Counted from the stretch's first letter, positions 8,558 through 17,654 are shown. The stretch is DNA of 64,000 nucleotides from Sphingomonas yabuuchiae (GCF_014199595.1 NZ_JACHNX010000007.1:1-64000), one strand, 5' to 3'. A program made the numbers and translations. The notes: a model not told the origin generated them from the sequence alone.

Positions 8558-9754
8558 ATGCCTGACCGCCAAGAACTTGAGGAATCGCTTTCCCGCCTCG
8601 CCACTTCGAACCGTTTGCCGCCCCACCTCGAGCGGCAATTCGATTGCGATCGCGCCGATAGTTCACGCAGCCAGGTCGCCTATGTCCTTGTCACCCTTCT
8701 GGTTCTGACACTGTTCGGCCTGGTGGCGGATGCGCGCATCGGCGTTTTGAATCTGTCTCTCCACTGGAAGCTGAGCCTGCAATTGCCCGCCATCGCGCTG
8801 GGGCTGTGGCTCGTGGCGCAGCGGCGAATCGCACCGGCCCATATGTGGCTGGCCGGGGCGATCCCGCTGGTCATCACCGTCGCGCTGGTCACCCGCCTGT
8901 CACTGGCGGTACCACCACCCCTGTCCGAGCGGCTGGCCACGACCGCGCTGGTCGCGGCCTTTGCCACCAACCTCGTCCTGCCGATCAGGACGCACGCGGC
9001 GATCCTGGTGTCGCTCGCCAATATCGCCGCCTATCTGGGCCTGCCCTTCGCCATTGCCCCCAGGCCCCCGCTGCTCCAGTCGGTCGACATCCTGGTCTTT
9101 CACAGCGCGATGATCCTGGCGACGCCGGTAGGCGGCTTTTTCTACGAGCGGGTGCAGAAGGAGCGTTTCCTGCTGACCCTGATCCAGCACCGGCAGAGCA
9201 GCGAGCTGGAAGCCGCGGTCCAAGAGCTGACCCGCATGTCCCTCTGCGATCCGCTGACCGGGGCAGGCAACCGGCGCAGCCTGGACGCACGCTATCCGGA
9301 ATTGTGGCAGGCCGCCCGGACGCGCGGCGAGGCGTTCAGCCTGATCCTGATCGATGTCGATCATTTCAAGCTGTTCAACGATTCGGCCGGACATGCGGCG
9401 GGCGACCTGTGCCTGCAGGCGGTGACGAAAACGATCGCCGCCGCCGCCCGCTGCCCGATCGAGCAGGTCACCCGCTGCGGCGGCGAGGAGTTTGCCCTGC
9501 TGGTCCCCGGCGCCGACCTGAGGGTTGCGGAGGCCGTTCGTCGCCATGTCGAGGCCATGGCGATGCCGCATCCCGGCCTGCCCCCCGGCCGCATCGTCAC
9601 GGTCAGTATCGGGCAGGCGATCCTCTATCCGGGCCGCACCACCACCAGCCAGGACGATCTGTTCCGATCGGCGGACGACGCGCTCTACCGGGCCAAGCGG
9701 GACGGGCGCAATCGCGTGGCCATCGCCGAGGACGAATTGCGCGCCGTGGGGTGA
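8558..9754 (+). CDS. Membrane-anchored diguanylate cyclase (GGDEF domain)
   Basis: A 398-residue protein with about six membrane helices (residues 40-200) and a C-terminal GGDEF domain that would make cyclic di-GMP from two GTP. The opening DPLTGAGNRR is at 231-240, DVDHFK at 266-271 and the active GGEEF at 308-312. The inhibitory I-site RxxD expected at about 299-302 reads CPIE, so product feedback inhibition is probably absent. The ATG at 8558 has GGAG seven bases upstream; a frame extending to 8444 crosses the inverted repeat and is rejected. The membrane part is not a recognised sensor, so the input signal is unknown. Confidence 0.88.
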   Translation: MPDRQELEESLSRLATSNRLPPHLERQFDCDRADSSRSQVAYVLVTLLVLTLFGLVADARIGVLNLSLHWKLSLQLPAIALGLWLVAQRRIAPAHMWLAGAIPLVITVALVTRLSLAVPPPLSERLATTALVAAFATNLVLPIRTHAAILVSLANIAAYLGLPFAIAPRPPLLQSVDILVFHSAMILATPVGGFFYERVQKERFLLTLIQHRQSSELEAAVQELTRMSLCDPLTGAGNRRSLDARYPELWQAARTRGEAFSLILIDVDHFKLFNDSAGHAAGDLCLQAVTKTIAAAARCPIEQVTRCGGEEFALLVPGADLRVAEAVRRHVEAMAMPHPGLPPGRIVTVSIGQAILYPGRTTTSQDDLFRSADDALYRAKRDGRNRVAIAEDELRAVG

Positions 9755-9804
9755 GCCGGTTTCCCCCATGGCCAAGTCCGCTCGCTGCGCGTTAAGTCCT
9801 GCTC

Positions 9805-10467
9805 ATGACCACTCCCCGCTGGCAGCGCCTGCAAACCCGTATCGGCGATCGGATCGCGCCGCCGCGTTTCCTGCTGTTCGCGCTGATCCTGATCGGGGCG
9901 GCTGGGGGGCTGGTGCCGGTTCTGGGCATGACGCGGGGCATCCTGGCCGGATTCGATGCCGCCGCGCTGCTGTTCATCGGGTCGCTCATCCCGCTGCTGC
10001 GGCAGGGTCAGGCCGTGAAGATGCGCGCCCGTGCCGCGCGCAACGACGCCAATCGCGCCGTCCTTCTCGTCTTTTGCGGGATCGTGCTGTTCGTCGTGCT
10101 GGTCGCGGTCGGCGGCGAGTTGCGTGGGCGGAGCAGCACCGTCACCGTGGCACTGGCCGTCGGCACGCTGATCCTCGCCTGGCTGTTCTCCAACATCGTC
10201 TATGCGCTGCATTATGCGCACCTCTATTACAGCGCGGATGGCGACGGCGATGCGGGCGGTCTGCAATTCCCCGACACGGCCGAGCCCGATTATTGGGATT
10301 TCCTGTATTTCTCGGTGACGCTGGGCATGACCTTCCAGACCAGCGACGTGTCGATCGCCTCGCGCCGGATGCGACGGGTGGTGACCGGCCAGTGCCTGGC
10401 GGCCTTCATCTTCAACCTCGGCGTCATCGCCTTTACCGTCAACGTGTTGGGCGGCGGCGGCGGATAG
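9805..10467 (+). CDS. DUF1345 membrane protein
   Basis: A 220-residue integral membrane protein with four clear hydrophobic segments (about 23-45, 48-66, 86-104 and 115-137) and a fifth near the C-terminus. The YWDFLYFSVTLGMTFQTSDVSI stretch near 165-186 (key residues Y, F, T, G, Q and S) is the signature of DUF1345. In sequence style this segment recalls the pore region of voltage-gated-like channels, and the family is sometimes compared with ion channels; its function is not established. The protein ends in a run of glycines. It lies 50 bp after the cyclase on the same strand. Confidence 0.8.
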   Translation: MTTPRWQRLQTRIGDRIAPPRFLLFALILIGAAGGLVPVLGMTRGILAGFDAAALLFIGSLIPLLRQGQAVKMRARAARNDANRAVLLVFCGIVLFVVLVAVGGELRGRSSTVTVALAVGTLILAWLFSNIVYALHYAHLYYSADGDGDAGGLQFPDTAEPDYWDFLYFSVTLGMTFQTSDVSIASRRMRRVVTGQCLAAFIFNLGVIAFTVNVLGGGGG

Positions 10468-10549
10468 GGGACCGCCAAAAGGGTCTGGACGACTGGCCTA
10501 TCGGGTGCCTAACCTGCCGCCATCTCTCCGTCGCCGCAAAAGGCCTTTC

Positions 10550-12490
10550 ATGATCCGCCACCCGCTTCGTTCCGTGTTCGTCGCCTCGCTGCTCGTCTCT
10601 TCCGCTGCTGCCCCGCTCTTCGTGGCGAACGCCCAAGTCCCGCAGGGCAACTCCGCGCCCGCCGCTGCGGCTCCCTTCGTCAACACCATACCCGATGCGG
10701 TCGACACGCCCTATCCGGGCACGATCAAGCTGGTCGTCGATGCCACGGATACCCAGCGCGGCATCTTCCGCGTGAAGGAAACCATCCCCGTCGCCAAGGC
10801 GGGTCCGATGGCGCTGCTATTCCCCAAATGGCTGCCCGGCGCGCACAATCCGCGCGGCGAGATCGAGAAGCTGGCGGGCCTGGTCATCAAGGCCAACGGC
10901 CGCGTCCTGCCCTGGACGCTCGATACGGTCGATGTCTTCGCCTTCCATGTCGACGTGCCGTCGGGCACGAAGGCGCTGGACGTCGAGTTCCAGTTCCTGT
11001 CGGCGACCAAGCCGGACCAGGGCCGCATCGCCGTCACCCCGACGATGATCTCGCTCCAGCCCAATTCGGTCAGCCTGTATCCGGCGGGCTATTATACCCG
11101 CCAGATTCCGATCCAGATGACCGCGATCTTCCCCACGGGCTGGACGGCGGCAGGCGCGGTCCCGGCCAAGGCGTCGGGTTCGACCTACACCTATGACACG
11201 ACCAATTACGAAATCCTGGTCGATTCGCCGGTGCTGGCGGGCAAGTACGGCAAGGTCTTCCCGCTCAGCCCGCAGGTGAACCTCAACGTCTTTGCCGACA
11301 ACGCCGCCGAACTGAACGCCAAGCCCGAGCAGATCGCCGCGCACCAGCGGCTGGTCGATCAGGCGGTGAAGACCTTCGGCGCGCAGCATTACGACAAATA
11401 CGAGTTCCTGCTGTCGATCAGCGACCAGCTGGGCGGGATTGGTCTGGAGCATCACCGCTCGTCCGAAAACGGCGTGACGCCGGGCTATTTCACCGAATGG
11501 GACGCCGGGCCGGGCCGTCGCAACCTGTTGCCGCACGAGTTCACGCACAGCTGGGACGGCAAGTTCCGGCGCGGCGCGGACCTGTGGACCCCCGATTTCC
11601 GCACGCCGATGCGCAACTCGCTGCTCTGGGTCTATGAAGGGCAGACGCAGTTCTGGGGTTATGTGCTCCAGGCGCGGTCGGGCATGGTGTCGAAGCAGGA
11701 TACGCTGGATCAGTACGCCTCGATCCTCGCCATCTACGACACCGCGCCCGCGCGGCAGTGGCGCGATCTGCTCGACACCACCAACGACCCCATCATCTCG
11801 TCGCGCAAGCCCAAGGGCTGGACCAGCTGGCAGCGGTCGGAGGATTATTACAACGAAGGCCTGATGGTCTGGATGGAGGTCGATGCGATGCTCCGCCAGA
11901 AGTCGAACGGCACCAAGTCGATCGACGATTTCGCCAAGGCGTTCTTCGGCATCCGCAACGGCGACTGGGGCGAAGTGACCTATACCTTCGAGGATGTCGC
12001 CAGCACGCTGAACGGCATCGTGCCCTATGACTGGGCCGGGTTCCTGCGCCAGCGCATCACCGAGACGGGCAAGCCCGCGCCGATCAACGGCTTTGCCATG
12101 AACGGCTACAAGCTGGTCTACACCCCCGAGCCGACCCCGACCTTCAAGCAGGGCGAGAAGGGCAGCACCAACGTCACCTATTCGATCGGCCTGACGGTGG
12201 CGAACAGCGGCGACGTGACCAGTTCAATTTGGGACAGTCCGGCGTTCAAGGCGGGCATCGATGTCGGCACGCAAATTCAGGCGGTGAACGGCGAAAGCTA
12301 TACCGGCGATCGGCTGAAGGCCGCGATCCTGGCCGCCAAGGACCCGAAAAAGCCGGTCAAGTTGGTGATAAAGAACCAGGATGTCTTCCGCGAGGTGACG
12401 ATCGATTATACCGGCGGCCCGCGCTATCCGCGTCTGCAAAAGGTCGGCACCGGCGAGACCGGGCTGGATCGCTTGCTGACCGCACGCTGA
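10550..12490 (+). CDS. Secreted M61-family metallopeptidase with PDZ domain
   Basis: A 646-residue zinc peptidase of the M61 (glycyl aminopeptidase) family. A signal peptide is clear (hydrophobic core VFVASLLVSSAAAPLFV, likely cut after ANA), so it acts in the periplasm or outside the cell. The zinc motif HEFTH is at about 329-333 and the third ligand, Glu in VYEGQTQFW, at about 363. A C-terminal PDZ domain (about 540-640) has SPAFKAGIDVGTQIQAVNG. The ATG at 10550 starts the signal peptide; a frame beginning at 10505 adds 15 residues. Length and order match the family. It probably trims peptides. Its neighbours give no further clue. Confidence 0.9.
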   Translation: MIRHPLRSVFVASLLVSSAAAPLFVANAQVPQGNSAPAAAAPFVNTIPDAVDTPYPGTIKLVVDATDTQRGIFRVKETIPVAKAGPMALLFPKWLPGAHNPRGEIEKLAGLVIKANGRVLPWTLDTVDVFAFHVDVPSGTKALDVEFQFLSATKPDQGRIAVTPTMISLQPNSVSLYPAGYYTRQIPIQMTAIFPTGWTAAGAVPAKASGSTYTYDTTNYEILVDSPVLAGKYGKVFPLSPQVNLNVFADNAAELNAKPEQIAAHQRLVDQAVKTFGAQHYDKYEFLLSISDQLGGIGLEHHRSSENGVTPGYFTEWDAGPGRRNLLPHEFTHSWDGKFRRGADLWTPDFRTPMRNSLLWVYEGQTQFWGYVLQARSGMVSKQDTLDQYASILAIYDTAPARQWRDLLDTTNDPIISSRKPKGWTSWQRSEDYYNEGLMVWMEVDAMLRQKSNGTKSIDDFAKAFFGIRNGDWGEVTYTFEDVASTLNGIVPYDWAGFLRQRITETGKPAPINGFAMNGYKLVYTPEPTPTFKQGEKGSTNVTYSIGLTVANSGDVTSSIWDSPAFKAGIDVGTQIQAVNGESYTGDRLKAAILAAKDPKKPVKLVIKNQDVFREVTIDYTGGPRYPRLQKVGTGETGLDRLLTAR

Positions 12491-12609
12491 CGCCTGTCCG
12501 ACGAAGGCTTCATCCTCGTCTATCGACACGACATGGCGGGTTGCGCTATCGCGCCCGCCATTGTTTTTCCACCGGAACTCTTCCGGTATTGGCAAGAAAG
12601 ACCGATTCG

Positions 12610-13188
12610 ATGCGCATCGACCTCATTCCCGTCGGCAAGAGCCCGCCCGATGACCTCAATGTCGTGATCGAGGTGCCGACCGGCGGCGAGCCCGTGAAGT
12701 ACGAGTTCGACAAGGCGTCCGGCGCGCTGTTCGTCGACCGCATCCTGCACACGCCGATGCGCTATCCGGCGAATTACGGCTTCGTGCCGCACACCCTGTC
12801 GCCCGATGGCGATCCGCTCGACGCGCTGGTCGTGTCACGCTCGCCCTTCATCCCGGGCTGCGTCGTGCGTGCCCGCCCGATCGCCGTGCTGAACCTGGAA
12901 GACGAAGCCGGCGGCGACGAGAAGCTGGTCTGCGTGCCCGTCGACTCGACCTTCCCCTATTATTCGAACGTCGGCGGCCGCGACGACCTGCCCGAGATCG
13001 TGTTCCAGCAGATCGAGCACTTCTTCACCCACTATAAGGACCTGGAGAAGAAGAAGTGGGTGCGTATCGGCACCTGGGGCGACCGCGACGAGGCCCGCCG
13101 CATCGTCACCGAGGCGATCGAACGCTATGAGGACGCCAAGGCCAAGGGCGAAGAGCCCCACGACCACGACGTCCCCGGCCGCGCCTGA
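12610..13188 (+). CDS. ppa: Inorganic diphosphatase (family I)
   Basis: A 192-residue soluble pyrophosphatase that hydrolyses PPi to two phosphates and pulls biosynthetic reactions forward. The metal-binding signature DGDPLDAL is at 66-73, preceded by RYPANYGFVP. A lysine-rich KDLEKKKW segment near 138-145 completes the active site. The ATG at 12610 is the family start; the longer frame from 12229 overlaps the M61 peptidase. The gene is followed 24 bp later by an intrinsic terminator, so it is a monocistron or the end of a unit. Confidence 0.96.
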   Translation: MRIDLIPVGKSPPDDLNVVIEVPTGGEPVKYEFDKASGALFVDRILHTPMRYPANYGFVPHTLSPDGDPLDALVVSRSPFIPGCVVRARPIAVLNLEDEAGGDEKLVCVPVDSTFPYYSNVGGRDDLPEIVFQQIEHFFTHYKDLEKKKWVRIGTWGDRDEARRIVTEAIERYEDAKAKGEEPHDHDVPGRA

Positions 13189-13212
13189 TCTTTCCGGTTC
13201 CGGTTTGACGAA

Positions 13213-13251
13213 GACGCCTCGGTGCCCAGCGCACCGGGGCGTTCTTATTTC
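13213..13251 (+). terminator. Intrinsic terminator after ppa
   Basis: The stem CGCCTCGGTGC (13215-13225) pairs with GCACCGGGGCG (13231-13241), with one mismatch and a five-base loop. The T-rich TTCTTATTTC follows. The position 24 bp after the ppa stop fits rho-independent termination. Confidence 0.8.
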
Positions 13252-13263
13252 TACCTTTCTTCT

Positions 13264-13531
13264 ACTCCCCTCCCGCAGGCGGAAGGGGTTGGGGAAGGGC
13301 CATCCCGAGAGCTTGAGGAAGGGTCCATCCCTTGGCCTTCGACTGCGCTCAGGCTGAACGGAGCGGGGGATGTGTGGCGGTTAAGAAGATTGGTTCGCGC
13401 GGAGGCGCGGAGAACGCGGAGGCGGCTCGCCTGCCGCTGACAGCATCCCTCCATCATCAGCCAAAGATAAAGGTGTGAGGCACGCCTCGGGGGCTCAACA
13501 TCTCTGCGCCCTCCGCGCCTCTGCGCGAACC
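13264..13531. repeat. Composite array of three intergenic repeat kinds
   Basis: Between ppa and the convergent GNAT gene three palindromic repeats stand side by side. Kind C is the CCCCTCCCGCAGGCGGAAGGGG hairpin region with trailing GGGG-rich sequence (13264-13330; stem CCCCTYCCGC). Kind D, CTTCGACTGCGCTCAGGCTG and following AACGGAG, is at about 13336-13362. Kind A has arms at 13390-13425 and 13502-13531 (TTGGTTCGCGCGGAGG against CTCTGCGCGAACC). Nothing in the spacer looks coding. Confidence 0.75.
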
Positions 13532-13541
13532 CTATTCCGGT

Positions 13542-14021
13542 CTACCGTCCCGCGAGCGTCTTCAAAGCCTCACCCGACACCCGCTGGACGGTCCACTCGT
13601 CCATCGCCTGCGCCCCCATCGCGCGGTAGAATTCCACCGCGGGCATGTTCCAGTCGAGCACCGACCATTCGAACCGCGCCCAACCGCGATCCCGGGCGAC
13701 CCCTGCCAGATGGATCAGCAACGCCTTGCCGACCCCGGCCCCACGCGCGGAGGGCGTGACGTACAGGTCTTCGAGATACAGCCCGCGCCGCCCGGTCCAG
13801 GTCGAGAAATTGGCGAAGAACAACGCAAAGCCGACCGCCTGACCGTCCCGCTCGGCGATGACCGCCTCCGCCGCCGGAGGCACGCCGAACAGCGCCTCGG
13901 CCAGCATCGGCTCGGTGGCGACGACCGCGTCGGGCTCGCGCTCGAACGCCGCCAGTTCGCGGACGAAGCCCAATATCGTGGCGGTATCGGCGGGTTCGGC
14001 CGGGCGAAGGGTGATGCTCAT
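13542..14021 (-). CDS. GNAT-family N-acetyltransferase
   Basis: A 159-residue acetyl-CoA-dependent acetyltransferase. The acetyl-CoA pyrophosphate loop RGAGVGKA is at 93-100, after the LEDLYVTPSA beta-strand. The remainder (WSVLDWNMPAVEFYRAMGA) is the usual GNAT C-terminal region and resembles diamine/spermidine acetyltransferase-like members. The acceptor is unknown. The ATG at 14021 overlaps the stop of the EamA transporter gene (ATGA), so the two are coupled. A long frame to 14789 in the same phase is an antisense-free shadow of the transporter. The stop lies 10 bp from a palindromic repeat. Confidence 0.9.
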   Translation of the reverse strand: MSITLRPAEPADTATILGFVRELAAFEREPDAVVATEPMLAEALFGVPPAAEAVIAERDGQAVGFALFFANFSTWTGRRGLYLEDLYVTPSARGAGVGKALLIHLAGVARDRGWARFEWSVLDWNMPAVEFYRAMGAQAMDEWTVQRVSGEALKTLAGR

Positions 14022-14914
14022 AATCCGGCCTCGCTCTGTGATCCGGGCGCGACAGGCCGCCGCACCGCCACCACGCACCCTGCAATGATCAGCACCGCCC
14101 CCGCCAGCGTGAACAGCGAGACATGCTCGCCGAACACCGCATAGCCCAGCCCCGCCGCCCAGACGAAGGCGGTATATTCGACCGGCGCCAGCACCTGTGC
14201 CTCGGCGCGCGCATAGGCCCAGGCGAGCAGCAGCGCCGACAGGCTGCCGAGCAGCGCCGCGATCACGATGCTGGGCCATTGCTGCGCGGCGGGCCAGCCC
14301 GAGAGAATGGGCGCGGCGGGCGTCATCAGCACCGCGATGACCAGCATGGTAAACAGCGCGACCTCGGCCGGGCCCGCGACCTGCGCCTGCCGCCGCAACA
14401 GCACCAGACTGACCGCGTAGAGGATCGAGGCGACCAGAATGGCGAGCGAGCCCAGCACCACTTGCGTGGAGGCCTGCGCCTGCACCTCGCCGCCCGCGAT
14501 CACCAGCACGCCCGCGCCCGCGATCAGCGACCCCAGGATCGCGGCGCGCCGGACCGTCTCGCCCAGCATGAAGGCGGCGAGGAACAGCGCGATCAGGGGC
14601 GACAGAAAGGTCAGCGCGATGCTCTGCGCCATCGGCACCCGCGCCAGCCCCCAGAAGAACAGCAGCACCGAGGCGCCGCCCGTCGCCCCGCGCGCGATAT
14701 GAAGGGCCAGTACCTCGCGCGCGGGCCAGCGTCCCCGCTTGGCCAGGAACAAGGCACCGGTGATCGCCACCCCGACCCAGGACCGCCACAGCACCGCGCT
14801 ATAGGCCCCGCTGTCGATCGACAGCCGCTTCATCAGCGTGTCCATCACCGAATAGATCGCGATACCCAGCGCGGCGGCGCCAAAGGCGATGACGGGAGAG
14901 GTGCGCGCGCTCAT
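14018..14914 (-). CDS. EamA/DMT-family transporter
   Basis: A 298-residue inner-membrane protein with ten predicted helices in two EamA repeats (about 10-140 and 155-290), the drug/metabolite transporter architecture for exporting small metabolites. The opening MSARTSPVIAFGAAALG with SVMDTLMKRL is typical. I chose the ATG at 14914; an alternative start at 14989 adds 25 proline-rich residues without family support. The substrate is unknown. It overlaps the downstream acetyltransferase gene by four bases, which may reflect export or detoxification of a related compound. Confidence 0.88.
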   Translation of the reverse strand: MSARTSPVIAFGAAALGIAIYSVMDTLMKRLSIDSGAYSAVLWRSWVGVAITGALFLAKRGRWPAREVLALHIARGATGGASVLLFFWGLARVPMAQSIALTFLSPLIALFLAAFMLGETVRRAAILGSLIAGAGVLVIAGGEVQAQASTQVVLGSLAILVASILYAVSLVLLRRQAQVAGPAEVALFTMLVIAVLMTPAAPILSGWPAAQQWPSIVIAALLGSLSALLLAWAYARAEAQVLAPVEYTAFVWAAGLGYAVFGEHVSLFTLAGAVLIIAGCVVAVRRPVAPGSQSEAGL

Positions 14915-14971
14915 GCCGTGGCGATACCGGGGCGGCGGGGGAAAGGCGAGCACTCCGTCGCCTTTCATAAC

Positions 14972-15067
14972 CACCCTCACTCTTCCCACCCGCTTTCGCG
15001 GGCGGGCCCCCTCCCTCTCCCCATGGGAGAGGGAGGGAGGCGCGAAGCGCCGGAAGGGTGAGGGTGT
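14972..15067. repeat. Palindromic intergenic repeat (CACCCTCAC/GTGAGGGTG)
   Basis: Terminal inverted arms CACCCTCAC..TTCC and GGAAGGGTGAGGGTG flank two inner hairpins. The first is CCCGCTTTCGCGGGCGGG. The second is CCCTCCCTCTCCCC with ATGG as loop and GGGAGAGGGAGGG. A final GGCGCGAAGCGCC closes the unit. It fills the spacer between the divergent EamA and exported-protein genes. It is related in design to the other CT-rich repeats of the window. Confidence 0.7.
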
Positions 15068-15151
15068 GCACTGGCCGACGGACCGATACCGGGATTAAAC
15101 CCCGCCCGGCATCCGTTGCCCGTTCGAACCGAACATCAAGGGACAAAGGGA

Positions 15152-15922
15152 ATGAAGACGCTGATCGCCGCAACGGGTCTGACGATGCTGCTGGCCGCCC
15201 CTGCGGGCGCGCAGGTCACCGCCTCGGTCGGCGCGGACTATGCGTCGGGCCAATACGGCACCAGCCAGGAGGTGCGCAGCGCCAGTTCCACCGCCACGCT
15301 GCGCGCCAAGCGCAAGCGGGTGACGGTGTTCGCCGCACTGCCCTATGTGCAGGTCGATGCGCCGGGCAATGTCGTCGCGCCCGGCGGACCGCTGGGCCTG
15401 CCGATCCTGGTCGATCCCACCAAGCCCGCCACCCGCGTGAAGCGCAGCGGGCTGGGCGATGCGGTGGTCGGCGCCTCGGTTCAACTGATCCCGCCGCGTC
15501 GCCATCATTTGGCGCTGGCCCTGACCGGCAGCGCCAAGCTGCCCACCGCCTCGGCCTCGCGCGGGCTGGGCACGGGCAAGGCGGATTATTCGGTCGTGGC
15601 GGAGGCAGCGGTGCCGGGCAAGGTCACGCCCTTCGCGGCGGTCGGCCACACCTTTGTCGGCCAGCCCGATGGCTATAGCTTGCGCGACGTGACCAGCGCG
15701 CGGGGCGGCGTGGCGGTCGGGATCGGCAAGGCGAGCGAGGTCAGCGTCTCGTACAATTACGCCTCGCGAGTGAGCGATCAGGTCGCCGACCGGCAGGAGA
15801 TCGGCGCGGGGCTCGACACCGCGCTGTCGCAGCGCCTGTCGCTGGGCGTGCAGGGCAGCGCGGGGGTCAGCAAGGGCGCGCCCGATATGGGTGCAGGCGT
15901 GCGGCTGGGGTTGCGGCTGTAA
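15152..15922 (+). CDS. Exported barrel-like protein (putative outer-membrane protein)
   Basis: A 256-residue protein with a clean signal peptide (MKTLIAATGLTMLLAAPAGAQ, cut after GAQ or AGA) and AAGGGA just upstream of the ATG. The mature part alternates polar and hydrophobic residues in short strands separated by Gly/Ser turns. It ends with GVRLGLRL, a C-terminal alternating pattern seen in outer-membrane beta-barrels, although the last residue is Leu and not Phe. Sphingomonads carry related uncharacterised porin-like or transporter-like proteins. The function is unknown; the outer-membrane location is inferred. Confidence 0.65.
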   Translation: MKTLIAATGLTMLLAAPAGAQVTASVGADYASGQYGTSQEVRSASSTATLRAKRKRVTVFAALPYVQVDAPGNVVAPGGPLGLPILVDPTKPATRVKRSGLGDAVVGASVQLIPPRRHHLALALTGSAKLPTASASRGLGTGKADYSVVAEAAVPGKVTPFAAVGHTFVGQPDGYSLRDVTSARGGVAVGIGKASEVSVSYNYASRVSDQVADRQEIGAGLDTALSQRLSLGVQGSAGVSKGAPDMGAGVRLGLRL

Positions 15923-15926
15923 CGCT

Positions 15927-16057
15927 ATCCTCCCCGGTACGGGGAGGGGGACCGCCGCGAAGCGGTGGTGGAGGGGGAGTGCCGCTAGGCGAGCCCTTTG
16001 TGGAAGTCCCCCTCCGTCAGGGCTGCGCCCTGCCACCTCCCCGTGCCGGGGAGGATT
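15927..16057. repeat. Palindromic intergenic repeat, kind B (overlaps Nudix stop)
   Basis: Outer hairpin arms are CCTCCCCGGTACGGGGAGG at the left and CCTCCCCGTGCCGGGGAGG at the right. Inside lies GACCGCCGCGAAGCGGTGG, then a unique centre and GGCTGCGCC. The unit lies between convergent genes. Its right-hand GGAGGATT contributes bases to the Nudix stop codon at 16056-16058. Closely similar copies are at 20678-20836, 39870-39997 and 61031-61199. Confidence 0.8.
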
Positions 16058-16466
16058 AGGGATATACCAGCATTTGCCGATACCAGGGCAGGATATGCTC
16101 GCGGAGCAGCGGCGCCAGCGTCATCATGTCCACCACGGCGCTATCGACCCAGATTGCTTCTTCGATCTCCGCCGCCGGAACCGGTACGTGCGTGCTGCGC
16201 AGGTGGAAGACCGTCGCGTCGATCCGGTGCCCCGGCTCATTCGCCGCCGCCGCCGCGAACCGGCCGACCGGCCGCAGCGCGTCCACATCCACGCGCAGCC
16301 CGATTTCCTCGTCCAGTTCGCGGATCAGCGCGGCGGCGGGGTCCTCGCCCGGTTCGATCTTGCCGCCCGCCTGCATGAAGCATGACGTGCCCGCCTTGCG
16401 CACCAGCAGCAATCGCCCCGCCCCGTCGTCGATCAGGGCGGCGGCGATACGGATGACGGCGGGCAT
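16056..16466 (-). CDS. Nudix hydrolase
   Basis: A 136-residue Nudix enzyme hydrolysing a nucleoside diphosphate linked to another group. The Nudix box is complete: G35, E41, R49-E50-L51, E53-E54 and G56, matching Gx5Ex7REUxEExGU. MutT-like members clean oxidised nucleotides, but the substrate here cannot be told. The ATG overlaps the ispG stop by one base (TAATG), so it is coupled to ispG. A longer frame to 16904 is a shadow of ispG. The stop codon overlaps the edge of a palindromic repeat, so the C-terminus may have been set by repeat insertion. Confidence 0.9.
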   Translation of the reverse strand: MPAVIRIAAALIDDGAGRLLLVRKAGTSCFMQAGGKIEPGEDPAAALIRELDEEIGLRVDVDALRPVGRFAAAAANEPGHRIDATVFHLRSTHVPVPAAEIEEAIWVDSAVVDMMTLAPLLREHILPWYRQMLVYP

Positions 16467-17593
16467 TACTCCGCCGCGATCGCCGCCTTGGCAACGTCGG
16501 CCGCTTCCAGTTCGGCGGCCTTGGCCTCGACCAGCTTGACGATATGCTCGACCATGTCGGCATCCTCGACCGTGTGGTCGGTCAGGCCCGACAGATAGAC
16601 CATGTGCTTGCCGTTGCCGCCGCCGGTCACGCCGATATCGGTCTCGCGCGCCTCGCCGGGGCCGTTGACGACGCAGCCCAGCACCGACAGCGACATGGGC
16701 GTGCGGATATGCTGAAGCCGTTCCTCCAGCACCTGCACGGTGCGGATCACATCGAAGCCCTGCCGCGCGCAGGACGGGCAGGATACGACGCGCACGCCGC
16801 GATTGCGGATGCCCAGCGCCTTCAGGATCTCGAAGCCGACGCGCACCTCTTCCTCGGGCTCGGCCGAGAGCGAGACGCGGATCGTGTCGCCGATGCCGAA
16901 CCACAGGAGCGAGCCGATGCCGATCGAGGACTTGACCGTCCCGCCGATCAGCCCGCCCGCCTCGGTGATCCCCAGGTGCAGCGGGCAGTCGGTCGCCTCG
17001 GCCAGCCCCTGATAGGCCGCCACCGCCAGGAAGACGTCGGACGCCTTCACCGCCACCTTATATTCGTGGAAGTCATGGTCCTGGAGCAGCTTGATATGGT
17101 CGAGCGCCGATTCGACCAGCGCCTCGGGGCATGGCTCGCCATATTTTTCCAGCAGGTCCTTCTCGAGGCTCCCGGCATTCACGCCGATTCGGATGGCGCA
17201 GCCATTGGCCTTGGCGGCACGGACGACTTCGGCGACGCGCTCGGACGAGCCGATATTGCCCGGATTGATGCGCAGGCACGCCGCGCCCGCATCGGCGGCT
17301 TCCAGCGCGCGCTTATAGTGGAAATGGATGTCCGCGACGATGGGAACACGCGCCGCCTTGGTGATCTTGGCCAGCGCGGCGGTCGAATCGGTGTCGGGGC
17401 AGGAGACGCGGATGATGTCCGCCCCCGCCTCTTCGCAGCGCCGGATCTGGTTGATCGTGGCGACCGGATCGCTGGTCGGCGTGTTGGTCATGGTCTGCAC
17501 GGTCACGGGGGCGTCGCCGCCCACGGGCACGTTGCCCACCATAATCTGACGGCTTTGGCGGCGGACGATATCACGCCAGGGACGAATGGACAT
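16466..17593 (-). CDS. ispG: 4-hydroxy-3-methylbut-2-enyl-diphosphate synthase (IspG/GcpE)
   Basis: A 375-residue iron-sulfur enzyme of the non-mevalonate isoprenoid pathway. It reduces MEcPP to HMBPP using flavodoxin or ferredoxin. The 4Fe-4S ligands are visible: Cys272 and Cys275 in SCPSC, Cys307 in GCVVNGPGE and Glu314. The TIM-barrel domain fills about residues 1-260. Length matches the bacterial enzyme, without the plant insert. It is divergent from an acyltransferase gene across only 61 bp and is coupled to the downstream Nudix gene. Confidence 0.96.
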   Translation of the reverse strand: MSIRPWRDIVRRQSRQIMVGNVPVGGDAPVTVQTMTNTPTSDPVATINQIRRCEEAGADIIRVSCPDTDSTAALAKITKAARVPIVADIHFHYKRALEAADAGAACLRINPGNIGSSERVAEVVRAAKANGCAIRIGVNAGSLEKDLLEKYGEPCPEALVESALDHIKLLQDHDFHEYKVAVKASDVFLAVAAYQGLAEATDCPLHLGITEAGGLIGGTVKSSIGIGSLLWFGIGDTIRVSLSAEPEEEVRVGFEILKALGIRNRGVRVVSCPSCARQGFDVIRTVQVLEERLQHIRTPMSLSVLGCVVNGPGEARETDIGVTGGGNGKHMVYLSGLTDHTVEDADMVEHIVKLVEAKAAELEAADVAKAAIAAE

Positions 17594-17654
17594 GGACCCC
17601 TATATACGCGCAGCGAGTTGCGGTTCAAAGTCAGTGCTGTACCAGACCCCCTAA

